From JBFWMG01 sp050251715 (lineage in GTDB: Bacteria; Desulfobacterota; Desulfovibrionia; Desulfovibrionales; Desulfovibrionaceae): DNA of 64,000 nt. Shown here one piece after another: positions 57,123 through 64,000 of this stretch. The notes under the pieces were generated by a model. It was not told where the DNA came from. It did no database searches and was given only the letters and a program-made list of their open reading frames with translations. Numbering within the stretch: position 1 is the stretch's first letter; each line of letters opens with the position of its first letter. The stretch spans positions 268,772-332,771 of the forward strand of contig JBFWMG010000001.1 of assembly GCA_050251715.1 (NCBI GenBank), given 5' to 3'. The position numbers and the translations under genes are program-made.

Positions 57123-57223
57123 CGACTGTGACTGTGCTGGTTTTCTTCATGGCGTGTATCATTGGGTTGTGGGCCGGATCCCTTATGGCCGGGAAGCTTC
57201 GTTCCCGGAAGTCGGGAAAATAG
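57119..57223 (+). CDS. 34-residue single-helix membrane peptide
   Basis: A very short gene: ATG 57119 overlaps the stop of the previous gene (ATGA) and has AAGGAG at ideal distance. The product MTTVTVLVFFMACIIGLWAG continues with SLMAGKLRSRKSGK: one membrane helix with a Gly/Ala face and a basic tail, ending at TAG 57221-57223. The overlap, strong ribosome site and sensible topology make it a likely real gene. A small subunit of a membrane complex is the best guess. Confidence 0.65.
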   Translation: MTTVTVLVFFMACIIGLWAGSLMAGKLRSRKSGK

Positions 57224-57249
57224 TGCCTCTCGCTCGCGAGGACGCAGCG

Positions 57250-58101
57250 ATGGCAAAAAAATACAATTGGGCCGCGATCATCATTTTTGGCATCATGAGT
57301 CTCTCCATTATCGACGCGGCTCTCGGGCTTATCGAGTCCAAGGCGTTGTTCCGCATTGTTCGGGGCACAACCCGGCCCATCAGCGGCGATCTGGACTCGG
57401 ATCCCTCGGCCCTGGAACTCCTTGCCGATTTGCCCGAAGGCGCCGATTTGTCGCGGGAACTTGCTGTGGAGACAAACGGCCCTCTCGCCGTCCATTTCAT
57501 CGCCCTGCGGGGCAGGAGCTGGCGGGGACAGCTGACGGTTCCCGAAGACATGCCCGCTGGCGAATACTCGCTGGCGGTGTTCCAGCGGGGCTACCCGCCG
57601 CCGCCGGAAGCGCCCCGGATGCAGGTGCGGGTCTTCGAGGACATGGATGCCTATCTGCTCAACGTGCCCAGCCTGATCGAGCGCCATTTGGGCGTCAAAC
57701 CCTGGTTGCTGACGCTGGGCTCCTTCCCCTTCGGGATTCTGCTGCTCTACCTTGCGTATCGCGAGGCGGACAGGGAGGAGGAGCGTTCCAGGGCGCGGGG
57801 CGTGGGCGCCATCTACAAGCTGGCCAAGGGAAAGAACGGCTGGGAGCTGGTGTGCGGCCTTGGCAGCAAGGACGGGATCCAGCCCGGGGACACCCTCACC
57901 ATTATTGACGACCGCTACCGTTGCGTGGGCACGTTTGTACCCGAGAAGGTGGAGTACGACCACTCCGTCGCCCTCATTCCCCTGGATGTGCCCATCAGGG
58001 CGCGGCACCAGATCGTGGTCGGCAAGGATATGGTTCCCACGAACACGGTTCCCACGGGCACGGTTCCCACTGACACGGTTTCCATGGGCAAAAGGCCATA
58101 G
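57250..58101 (+). CDS. Membrane protein of unknown function with C-terminal TVPT repeats
   Basis: 283 residues from ATG 57250. One membrane helix at the N-terminus (YNWAAIIIFGIMSLSIIDAAL), a periplasmic domain (residues 30-150, beta-rich, GEYSLAVFQRGYPPPPEAP), a second helix (WLLTLGSFPFGILLLYLAY) and a cytoplasmic domain resembling a small barrel (GLGSKDGIQPGDTLTIIDDRYRC). The tail carries TVPTN, TVPTG, TVPTD and TVSMG units encoded by 15-base repeats, a likely length-variable tract. It ends the small-protein series 26 bases after the 34-residue gene. No family recognised. Confidence 0.72.
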   Translation: MAKKYNWAAIIIFGIMSLSIIDAALGLIESKALFRIVRGTTRPISGDLDSDPSALELLADLPEGADLSRELAVETNGPLAVHFIALRGRSWRGQLTVPEDMPAGEYSLAVFQRGYPPPPEAPRMQVRVFEDMDAYLLNVPSLIERHLGVKPWLLTLGSFPFGILLLYLAYREADREEERSRARGVGAIYKLAKGKNGWELVCGLGSKDGIQPGDTLTIIDDRYRCVGTFVPEKVEYDHSVALIPLDVPIRARHQIVVGKDMVPTNTVPTGTVPTDTVSMGKRP

Positions 58102-58262
58102 CGGGGCCGCGCCAGGGCGGGATCATTGCCGGATCGGGGATGCGTCTTGCCGGGGCGGTGGCCACGGGAATCCGCGGTTAAGGCGGGCATGCGGGGATGG
58201 TGCGGGGCGACCGCCGCGACCGCATGCAAGGGGCAGAATAATCGCACCGTCAGGGTGCGCCG

Positions 58263-58293
58263 AAAAAAGGGGTTGCGATACGATCGCAACCCC
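58263..58293 (-). terminator. Terminator of the tRNA-Pro transcript
   Basis: On the minus strand GGGGTTGCGA pairs with TCGCAACCCC around a five-base loop and is followed by six T. It lies 10 bases after the tRNA 3' end, ending its transcript. Confidence 0.9.
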
Positions 58294-58303
58294 TTGACCT
58301 TTC

Positions 58304-58380
58304 TGGTCGGGACGACACGATTTGAACGTGCGACCCCCTGCTCCCAAGGCAGGTGCGCTACCAGGCTGCGCTACGTCCCG
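58304..58380 (-). tRNA. tRNA-Pro (anticodon TGG)
   Basis: 77 nucleotides with encoded CCA. Acceptor CGGGACG pairs with CGTCCCG before A-CCA. The D arm has AGCGCAGCCTGGTAGCGC; the anticodon stem CCTGC/GCAGG holds the loop CTTGGGA with anticodon TGG; the T arm has GTTCAAATC. The variable region is short. A terminator follows. tRNA genes are common integration sites, but no integrase or duplicated tRNA end is seen nearby. Confidence 0.95.
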
Positions 58381-58572
58381 TCGGCGAGAGCCAAGGCTTT
58401 ACAGCACTTCCCCAGCCATGACAAGTCTTGCCCGTGCGCGTGTTGCGGCGCGCCGGGCCAGAGGGGGTGGCCTGCGCCCGTGATCCTGTCATTGACATGG
58501 CGCATCCATGGTTTATAGTCAAAGAAGGAAGGCCGCAGCCACGAACGCCTTCCCGGAGAAGCCGAAAACCGC

Positions 58573-59571
58573 ATGTCCCCGCACCGCATCCCCATTTCTC
58601 CCGAGGGCAGCACCACGCTGTCCTTCACCCCTGTGTCGCCGTTGCTCATCCGTCCCTGGAGCAAGGGGCGTTTTTCCGTGTTTTTGCGCCAGGGCGACCG
58701 GTTCGTGCTGTATTCCAGCCAGGGGGAGGCGTTCACGCCCGAGTTGCGCACCAAGCTTTTTGAGCGCGGCATCAAGGAAGTGTATATCCTGGCCGGGGAA
58801 ATGCAGGCCTATGAGGGGTATCTGGAAGAGAACCTGGGCATTTTGCTTGGGGACGAGTCCATCCCCCTGAACGAGCGGTCCGGCGCGCTGTATGAGGCGT
58901 CGTTGTCCGTGGTCAAAGACGTTTTTACGCAGAAATTGCCCAAGCCGCTGACCAAGAAGGGGTTCGAGCGTGTACGGCGGTTGGTGGAGGCGGGCATCCA
59001 GTTCCTGGGCACCAAGGAAAGCCTCAAGCACATGGCGCGCCTTATCTCCCAGGATTACGACATCTTCCACCACAGCGTGAACGTGATGGTGTTGACCACC
59101 TTCCTCCTGCAAGCCGAGGAGGACATGGACGCCGCGCGGCTTATCAATTGCGGCATCGGGGCGATTTTGCACGATATCGGCAAGGCGCGCATGCCCAAGA
59201 AGCTGCTGGACAAGCGGCCCGAAACCCTGTCGCGCGAGGAAACGGATCTCCTGCGCACCCATCCCAACCTGGGCATCGCCCTGTCGGCCGACGTGCCGCT
59301 GGCCGGGGAAATCATCCATTGCATTCTTTTCCACCACGAAAACGAGGATGGCTCGGGCTACCCGTCCGGTCTCAAGGGACCGGAGATCCCCCGCTACGTC
59401 AAGGCGTTGTCCGTGTGCAACCTCTACGACAACCTCACCACGGCCACGGAATACCGCCAGGCCAAAGCCCCGTTCGAGGCCTTGCAGCAGATCAAGGCGC
59501 GCCAGCACGTCTTTGAGCCGGAGATGATTAAACGCCTCATCCTGGTTCTCGCCAACGCGGAAATCGTCTGA
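58573..59571 (+). CDS. HD-GYP domain c-di-GMP phosphodiesterase
   Basis: 332 residues. The N-terminal 120 residues are a DUF3391-like domain (RFSVFLRQGDRFVLYSSQGEAFTPE). The HD-GYP domain is complete: HHSVNV, LHDIGKARMPKKLL, RTHPNLG, HHENEDGSGYPSGLKG and a NLYDNLTT segment, so all metal and GYP residues are kept. It should hydrolyse c-di-GMP to GMP. The start ATG 58573 has GGAGAAG some 13 bases upstream. Compare the degenerate HD-GYP-like protein at 36177, which lacks these residues. The PilZ protein at 10395 is a possible downstream partner in the same signalling network. Confidence 0.93.
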   Translation: MSPHRIPISPEGSTTLSFTPVSPLLIRPWSKGRFSVFLRQGDRFVLYSSQGEAFTPELRTKLFERGIKEVYILAGEMQAYEGYLEENLGILLGDESIPLNERSGALYEASLSVVKDVFTQKLPKPLTKKGFERVRRLVEAGIQFLGTKESLKHMARLISQDYDIFHHSVNVMVLTTFLLQAEEDMDAARLINCGIGAILHDIGKARMPKKLLDKRPETLSREETDLLRTHPNLGIALSADVPLAGEIIHCILFHHENEDGSGYPSGLKGPEIPRYVKALSVCNLYDNLTTATEYRQAKAPFEALQQIKARQHVFEPEMIKRLILVLANAEIV

Positions 59572-59578
59572 TTTTCGG

Positions 59579-62410
59579 CTATTCGCTCCACCGCGTCCCG
59601 TAGAGCACCGACTGCCGCGTCCGGAACGTGGCGGGCTCGGTCTTGGAAAACGTGGCCACGCCATAGGCGGGGTCCATGATGTCCAGGCCGGGCAGATAGA
59701 TGTACAGGTGCAGGATGTCGCATGCCGCCATCATCTTGAACCACAGCCGCTGTCCCAGCCGCTTCAACCGCTCGTCGTCGGGCAGGGTGTCCACCTCCAG
59801 GAGAATGGACACCATCCTGGCCGGACCTTCCTGATGTTCCTCAAGGATCTTGTGCGGGATGCCCAACGTGTCCCCTTCGGCCTTTTGTTCCGACCCCGCC
59901 GGGGCGGCGCTGGAGGGGCTCAGGGTCGTGTCCGGGGCCGCGTTGCCGCCTTGGGGCGTGTCCGTCTCCGGAGGCAAAGGCGCAAGGAGCGGGGCGTACA
60001 CGTAGCCCGTGGGCTCGCCGCGCATATCGCTGCCGGGCGGGTACACGGCGCACCAGTTGTCGAGCGGCGCGGCGGCCAGCACGGCAGCGCCTTTTTCCAG
60101 CCGTCTCGTGATGCGTGAGGCCGTGGTCGGCCCGGACCGCACGTTGGCCACGCCCGTGGCGTACAGGCGGTGGCCCGGTTGGGGCGTGGGCGGCGCGGCG
60201 GCTGTGGACGGCTGGCCGGAGGCGGCCGCGGTGTGCGGCGCGGTCTTCAAGGACGCGCCGTTGTCCAGGGCATAGGCTTTGGCCGGAGCGGCCTGGCGCG
60301 CGCCGGTGTTCCCGGCGGAAGGCGGTGCCGGTGCGGGGGCGGTGTCGGGTTGCGGCGAAAGGTTGTGCGCGGGCGGGCGGGGCATGGCGTCCGCAGGCAC
60401 GCCGACCAGGGGTCTGTCACCCGGCGTCGCGGGTTTGAGCAGCGAGGCGTACACATAGCCCATGGCATACTGCTCGTCCGTGGCCTCCTGGCTGGGCTCG
60501 AACACGGCGAACCAGCCGCTTTTGGGGAACGCGGCCATGACCTCCCGGCCCTGTTCGATCATCTTGACGATGGCCGATTCGGTGGACCGGGCCGCGCGCA
60601 CATTGATGGTGGCCGTGGCGGTCATGAGCGTGCCGCCCTCGGGCGTTGCCTTTGGCTGGCCCGGTGCCGGAAGGGCTGGGGGCTGCTGGGCCGTGGGGGG
60701 CGTGGCGGCCATGCCGTCCTTGGGGGCTGCGGGCTGGGCGCTGTCGGGCTGGGCGCTGTCGGGCTGGGCCGTCTTGCCGGGGGCAGGGGCGCTGGGCGCT
60801 TTGCCTGCGCCGCTCGCCACTGCTGGCGTAGCGGCGGTGGGCGCGGCGGGTTGGGTGGCTGGCGGTTCGGTTTGAACGGCTTGCGGGACAACGACAGGCT
60901 GGGTGGCGTTATCCGTTGCCCTTGGCGTTTCAGGCGCCACGGGCTGCGTCGGCGTGATCGGGGAGGAAGATGCGGGCTGCGCCTGGGGCAGGGCGTCTGC
61001 CTGCGGCGTGGCGGCCGCACCCGAGTCCTGCGGCGTGGCGGCCGGAGCGGCATCCTGGGGCAACGCCGCCGTGTCCTGCGGCGCCGTTGTGGCGCGTGCG
61101 GTCTGATTTGCCGCTGCCGCCGATCCGGTCGGGCTTGCCGCTGACAAGGCCGTGGCCTGGATCGTTTCCGGTGCGGCCGTGTCCTCCCCCGTCGCCGCCG
61201 TGGCCGTGAGGGGGGCTGCCGCCGCCGTGGCTGCGGCGTTCCCCACATCTTTCGCATCCGCTGTCGCGGGGGCAGCCGCATCCTGCGGCGCGTCGGCCTC
61301 CAGCAAGGGGGCAAAGGCAAACCCCAGGGCAAGGCGCTCGTCCTGGGTGGGCGCGTCCGGAGAAAAGACCGCGCACCAGTCGTGGGCGCAAAAACCGGCC
61401 ACCACGCGCCGCCCCGGCTCCAACACACCGGTAATGGCCGCATGCAGGCTGCGCGCGGCCCGCAGGTTGGCGCGCACCCGCGCCCGCATGGCAATGGGAC
61501 GGTCGGGCATTTTCGTCGGCTGTGCGGGCGTCAGCAGCGAGACATGCACATAGCCCCGCACCTGCGGCGGGGTGGATTCCGGCGCGAGCACGGCGTTCCA
61601 ATCGCCGGTGCAGGGCGTGACCAGCAGGCGTTGCCCCCGGGGAAGCCATGCCGCAATGGGGGCGTCGGTGGAGGGCGCGGCGCGCAGGTTGGCCGCAGCC
61701 ACGACAAACCGCTCCACGGGCGCGGAGCCGGGAGCGTCCCCGCATGCGGCAAGTGGATCGGACGCCGCGCCGGACGCCGCGCCGGACGCTGTTTCAGGCG
61801 TGCGCGCGGGCGTGGACGGCTGGGCGCTGCCTGCGTCGTCGTCCGCCGCAGCGGGCGGGGCATCGGTCAGCAGGTCGGCGAACACATAGCCGAGCGGCGT
61901 CCCGGTCATGTCCTGGCCGGGACGGAACACGGCCAGCCAATGATCCTTGGGGAATGCGGCCAGGACCGCCTCGCCCCGTTCCAGTTGCGCCACCACGCCG
62001 GCGTCCACGGAGCGGGCCGCACGGACATTGGTTCTGGCGCGGGCGTGCAGCCGTGTGCCGTTCCACGCCGCAACAGGCACGCCGGGCGCGGCCTGCGGCG
62101 CGGTGGCGTCCACGGCTTCGGGCGGGGCGGGGTGCAGCAGCGCGGCAAACACGTATCCCATGGCCTCGGACAGGTCGTGGCCGCTCTTGTCCGGAGAAAA
62201 CACGGCCAGCCAGTCGTTCAGGGGAAAGCTGGCCACCACCTTCTGGCCGGGTTCCAGGCGTGCGACCACGCGCGCCTCGGTGGTGCGGGCGGCGCGCACG
62301 TTGACCACGTCATGGGCGTAGCGCACGGCGGCCCATGGCGCGGCATGGGCCACGGCGGGCAGCAGCAGGGCGGCAAACAGCGGCAGAAGCAGGGTGCGGA
62401 AGGTGTTCAT
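59579..62410 (-). CDS. Secreted protein with six SH3b-type repeats and long Ala/Pro/Gln linkers
   Basis: 943 residues from the ATG at 62410, giving signal peptide LLLPLFAALLLPAVAHA; the ATG at 62428 overlaps the ompH stop (ATGA) and is the alternative. Six repeats of about 65 residues follow the pattern N[VL]RAA.ST, then L..G..V.A.FP...W.AVF.P and G[YF]V[YF]A.LL. Linkers between repeats 4 and 5 are about 200 residues of Ala/Pro/Thr/Gln. The last 95 residues are a separate domain (PARMVSILLEVDTLPDDERLKRL) with no match I recognise. SH3b repeats bind peptidoglycan or proteins, so a periplasmic cell-wall role is likely. It follows ompH directly. Confidence 0.8.
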   Translation of the reverse strand: MNTFRTLLLPLFAALLLPAVAHAAPWAAVRYAHDVVNVRAARTTEARVVARLEPGQKVVASFPLNDWLAVFSPDKSGHDLSEAMGYVFAALLHPAPPEAVDATAPQAAPGVPVAAWNGTRLHARARTNVRAARSVDAGVVAQLERGEAVLAAFPKDHWLAVFRPGQDMTGTPLGYVFADLLTDAPPAAADDDAGSAQPSTPARTPETASGAASGAASDPLAACGDAPGSAPVERFVVAAANLRAAPSTDAPIAAWLPRGQRLLVTPCTGDWNAVLAPESTPPQVRGYVHVSLLTPAQPTKMPDRPIAMRARVRANLRAARSLHAAITGVLEPGRRVVAGFCAHDWCAVFSPDAPTQDERLALGFAFAPLLEADAPQDAAAPATADAKDVGNAAATAAAAPLTATAATGEDTAAPETIQATALSAASPTGSAAAANQTARATTAPQDTAALPQDAAPAATPQDSGAAATPQADALPQAQPASSSPITPTQPVAPETPRATDNATQPVVVPQAVQTEPPATQPAAPTAATPAVASGAGKAPSAPAPGKTAQPDSAQPDSAQPAAPKDGMAATPPTAQQPPALPAPGQPKATPEGGTLMTATATINVRAARSTESAIVKMIEQGREVMAAFPKSGWFAVFEPSQEATDEQYAMGYVYASLLKPATPGDRPLVGVPADAMPRPPAHNLSPQPDTAPAPAPPSAGNTGARQAAPAKAYALDNGASLKTAPHTAAASGQPSTAAAPPTPQPGHRLYATGVANVRSGPTTASRITRRLEKGAAVLAAAPLDNWCAVYPPGSDMRGEPTGYVYAPLLAPLPPETDTPQGGNAAPDTTLSPSSAAPAGSEQKAEGDTLGIPHKILEEHQEGPARMVSILLEVDTLPDDERLKRLGQRLWFKMMAACDILHLYIYLPGLDIMDPAYGVATFSKTEPATFRTRQSVLYGTRWSE

Positions 62411-62424
62411 GGCGGCGCTGCCCC

Positions 62425-62934
62425 TCATTGGCGGGAATTGAGTTCCTTGATGACCTGATCCGTGATGTCCGAGGCTGGATCCACAAAGGCCACGGCGTCC
62501 GGATCGCGGATGACGACCCCGAATCCTTCGCGTCTGGCCACGCGTTCCACGGTGGCGCGGATGCGTTTGAGCACAAAGGCGAGGAGTTTCACCTCTTCCT
62601 GTTTCAGTTCCTCCTGCACCTCGGCCACGAGGCGTTCATGGCGCTGGTAGAGCTTGCGCAGGGCGTCCACGGTTTCGCGCCGCTGTTCCGGCGAAAGGGA
62701 GTAGTCCTCGTTGGCCTTGCGTTCCTGGGCGGTGATGGCTTCCATGCTGCGTGCGATCGCCTTTTCGCGCTCGGCGTGCAGGGCGTCCATGTCCTTTTGC
62801 GCCAATTTGCCGATGGCCGACGCATCCACGATGCGCCGCACGTCGATGTACCCTGTCTTGCCCCCGGCGTGGGCGGACGGGACGGACAGGGCCAGGAGCG
62901 GGAGCAGCAGGAGTAAGGGAAGGATACGTTTCAT
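62425..62934 (-). CDS. OmpH/Skp-family periplasmic chaperone
   Basis: 169 residues with signal peptide (ILPLLLLLPLLALSVPSAHA). After TGYIDVRRIVDAS comes the long coiled-coil typical of OmpH/Skp tentacles (KDMDALHAEREKAIARS, QERKANEDYSLSPEQRRE) and a C-terminal strand (GFGVVIRDPDAVAFVDPASD). Skp proteins hold unfolded outer-membrane proteins in the periplasm. It lies downstream of the corrinoid gene by 24 bases and its stop overlaps the next ATG, so it is probably co-transcribed with the SH3b protein. Confidence 0.88.
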   Translation of the reverse strand: MKRILPLLLLLPLLALSVPSAHAGGKTGYIDVRRIVDASAIGKLAQKDMDALHAEREKAIARSMEAITAQERKANEDYSLSPEQRRETVDALRKLYQRHERLVAEVQEELKQEEVKLLAFVLKRIRATVERVARREGFGVVIRDPDAVAFVDPASDITDQVIKELNSRQ

Positions 62935-62958
62935 GGCGGGTGGGGGGCCGGGGTGCGG

Positions 62959-63477
62959 CTAGTATTCGATTCCGGGTTGGGCGGTCACGCCGGACGCGTA
63001 GGGATGTTTGACGGGCACCATTTCCGTAACCAGGTCGGCGCGCGCGGCCAGCCAGTCCGTCAGGCCTCTGCCCGTCAGGACCAGATGCCAGCCCGAGGCG
63101 GCCGCATGGTCGATGATCGCCTCCACCTCGGCGCGTTCCAGAATGCCCGCACCCAGGGCGTAGAGCGTTTCGTCGAGCAGCAGCATGGCCCCGCCCTCGG
63201 GGGCGGGCTCGGCCAGCCGGGCCTCGGCCCAGGCCAGCAGTTCCAGGGCGGCCTCGCGGTGGGCGGGCCTGTCCTCGTCGCGGCGCAAAAAACCCTTGCC
63301 CCGCGCGGTATATCCGTCGCCCAGAAGCGTGGCCAGGGTTTTTTGTTCGCCCGCCTGCCCGCTGCGTTTCATGAATTGTCCAAAGGCAACGCGCAAGCCC
63401 TGTCCCAGGGCGCGCATGGCCTGTCCCACGGCGGCGGAGGTTTTGCCTTTGCCGTCTCCGGTGTAGATGATGAGCAT
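62959..63477 (-). CDS. cobO: Corrinoid adenosyltransferase (BtuR/CobO type)
   Basis: 172 residues. The N-terminal P-loop GDGKGKTSAAVGQAMRALGQG binds ATP; VAFGQFMKR, the LLLDET Walker B-like segment, VEAIIDHA and LVLTGRGLTDWLAARADLVTEM are family blocks. The enzyme transfers adenosyl from ATP to Co(I) corrinoid in coenzyme B12 synthesis or salvage. Starts at ATG 63477. It is at the upstream end of the minus-strand group with ompH; no other cobalamin genes are in the window. Confidence 0.93.
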   Translation of the reverse strand: MLIIYTGDGKGKTSAAVGQAMRALGQGLRVAFGQFMKRSGQAGEQKTLATLLGDGYTARGKGFLRRDEDRPAHREAALELLAWAEARLAEPAPEGGAMLLLDETLYALGAGILERAEVEAIIDHAAASGWHLVLTGRGLTDWLAARADLVTEMVPVKHPYASGVTAQPGIEY

Positions 63478-63659
63478 GATGCGTTCCGTTGCGTTTGCGT
63501 GGTTGCGGCCAGCCCGTGTTGTGGAACGGGGGCGGCGGCCGCGTCAAGGCATTTCGTCCGCCCTGGCCGCGCGTGTCGCGTTCTTGCAATGAGTGGATGC
63601 GAATTTTTATGGTAATTGATTAAACTATGTTATTTTGTTGGATAACATGGTCATGTTTC
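63478..63659. promoter_or_regulatory. Upstream region of cobO with ATGTTAT dyad
   Basis: 182 bases upstream of the corrinoid gene. AT-rich near 63600-63650, where ATGTTAT-N8-ATAACAT (63627-63648) is a perfect seven-base dyad. It may be a regulator site for cobO or for a gene beyond the window. No cobalamin-riboswitch box is visible. Confidence 0.4.
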
Positions 63660-63988
63660 AGGCTGCTGACAAACCCCCACCCATCCCTGCTGTTTCATTC
63701 GCGAAGCCTTGCGGCTCACGGCATCGGGTGAACGCCCCTCCATGTCCCCGTCCACAGACAACGAGGCCGCTCGCCTGGGGAACGCGCCTGTCCCCCCCGT
63801 ACCCGCCTCCCCTGCCAGCCGCCCGCCTGGGGAACGCGCTTGTCCCACCCGTATCCATCTCCCCAGCCAGCAGTTTTTGGGGAAAGAGATAGGAGAGAGG
63901 ATGGGGGTCCGGGGGAAGGAGAGAGGTAAGGGAAAACCCCTTTTTATGCTTGGTAAAATGGGTTTTCCCTTTCCTCTCTCCATCCCCC
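63660..63988. repeat. Long intergenic repeat, copy 2
   Basis: Second copy of the repeat at 48790-49120, same orientation, reaching almost to the window edge. It keeps the TTGCGGCTCACGGCATCGG opening, two diverged tandem units with CGCCTGGGGAACGCGC, GCAGTTTTTGGGGAAAGAGA and the terminal hairpin. Confidence 0.88.
63911..63988. terminator. Long hairpin closing repeat copy 2
   Basis: Arms of about 35 bases with a few mismatches (outer GGGGG.AGGAGAGAGG with CCTCTCTCC.TCCCCC, inner AAACCC/GGGTTT) around TGCTTGG. Same design as the hairpin at 49045. Confidence 0.6.
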
Positions 63989-64000
63989 GGCGCTTTGCGG

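Noticed and set aside
58304..58380. tRNA-linked genomic island at tRNA-Pro
   Set aside because: No integrase, no repeated tRNA 3' end and no composition shift in the flanks.
63478..63659. Cobalamin riboswitch before the corrinoid adenosyltransferase gene
   Set aside because: No B12-box-like sequence found in the upstream region; only a short AT-rich dyad.

Overview
The window is GC-rich bacterial chromosome. Gene content points to a sulfate-reducing deltaproteobacterium of the Desulfovibrio type: a DUF177-rpmF-plsX-fabH-fabG cluster, two TauE/SafE permeases (one with DUF169), sigma-54 signalling, cache-type sensors and a BtuR-type corrinoid adenosyltransferase. This placement is inference from content and style; no rRNA is present.

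Layout. 1-3272 (minus): lipid-synthesis and L32 operon. 3491-12272: rpmB with terminator, a Fur/PerR-type repressor with a palindromic operator, an M15 peptidase, a STAS protein, an unknown anchored protein, a membrane adenylate cyclase with an N-terminal SWIM-like zinc motif, a PilZ protein and a transaldolase-like aldolase. 12362-19314 (minus): a tightly packed five-gene operon of PhnD-like lipoprotein, histidine kinase, receiver, dikinase-like phosphotransferase A and a Cys-phosphatase/Cys-cluster fusion. 20167-22317: 41-bp tandem repeats, then a DUF169-TauE/SafE operon. 22643-34213: a CHASE4-type kinase, a 1925-residue protein of unknown function and, convergent to it, a type VI secretion cargo-type set (DUF4123 chaperone, two LysM proteins, two unknowns). 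34515-40722: FapA, a degenerate RpfG-like protein and a large hybrid kinase.

41437-57223 is the most unusual part. A sigma-54-type promoter precedes receiver, dikinase-like B and a cache kinase; then come receiver, kinase, receiver, receiver; convergent to these is dikinase-like C; next is a membrane-bound sigma-54 activator; divergent from that, a second sigma-54-type promoter precedes UspA, small membrane proteins and a TauE/SafE permease. Three copies of a dyad-rich intergenic element lie in this region. The three dikinase-like proteins keep the ATP-grasp and phosphohistidine domains but replace the PEP/pyruvate barrel with a shared C-terminal domain that I do not recognise. All five single-domain receivers in the window lie near them. 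The proposal is an ATP-driven His-phosphotransfer branch of two-component signalling; it is inference.

58263-63477: tRNA-Pro, an HD-GYP phosphodiesterase, a six-SH3b-repeat protein, an OmpH/Skp chaperone and the corrinoid adenosyltransferase. A roughly 330-bp intergenic repeat ending in a very long hairpin occurs at 48790 and again at the right end.
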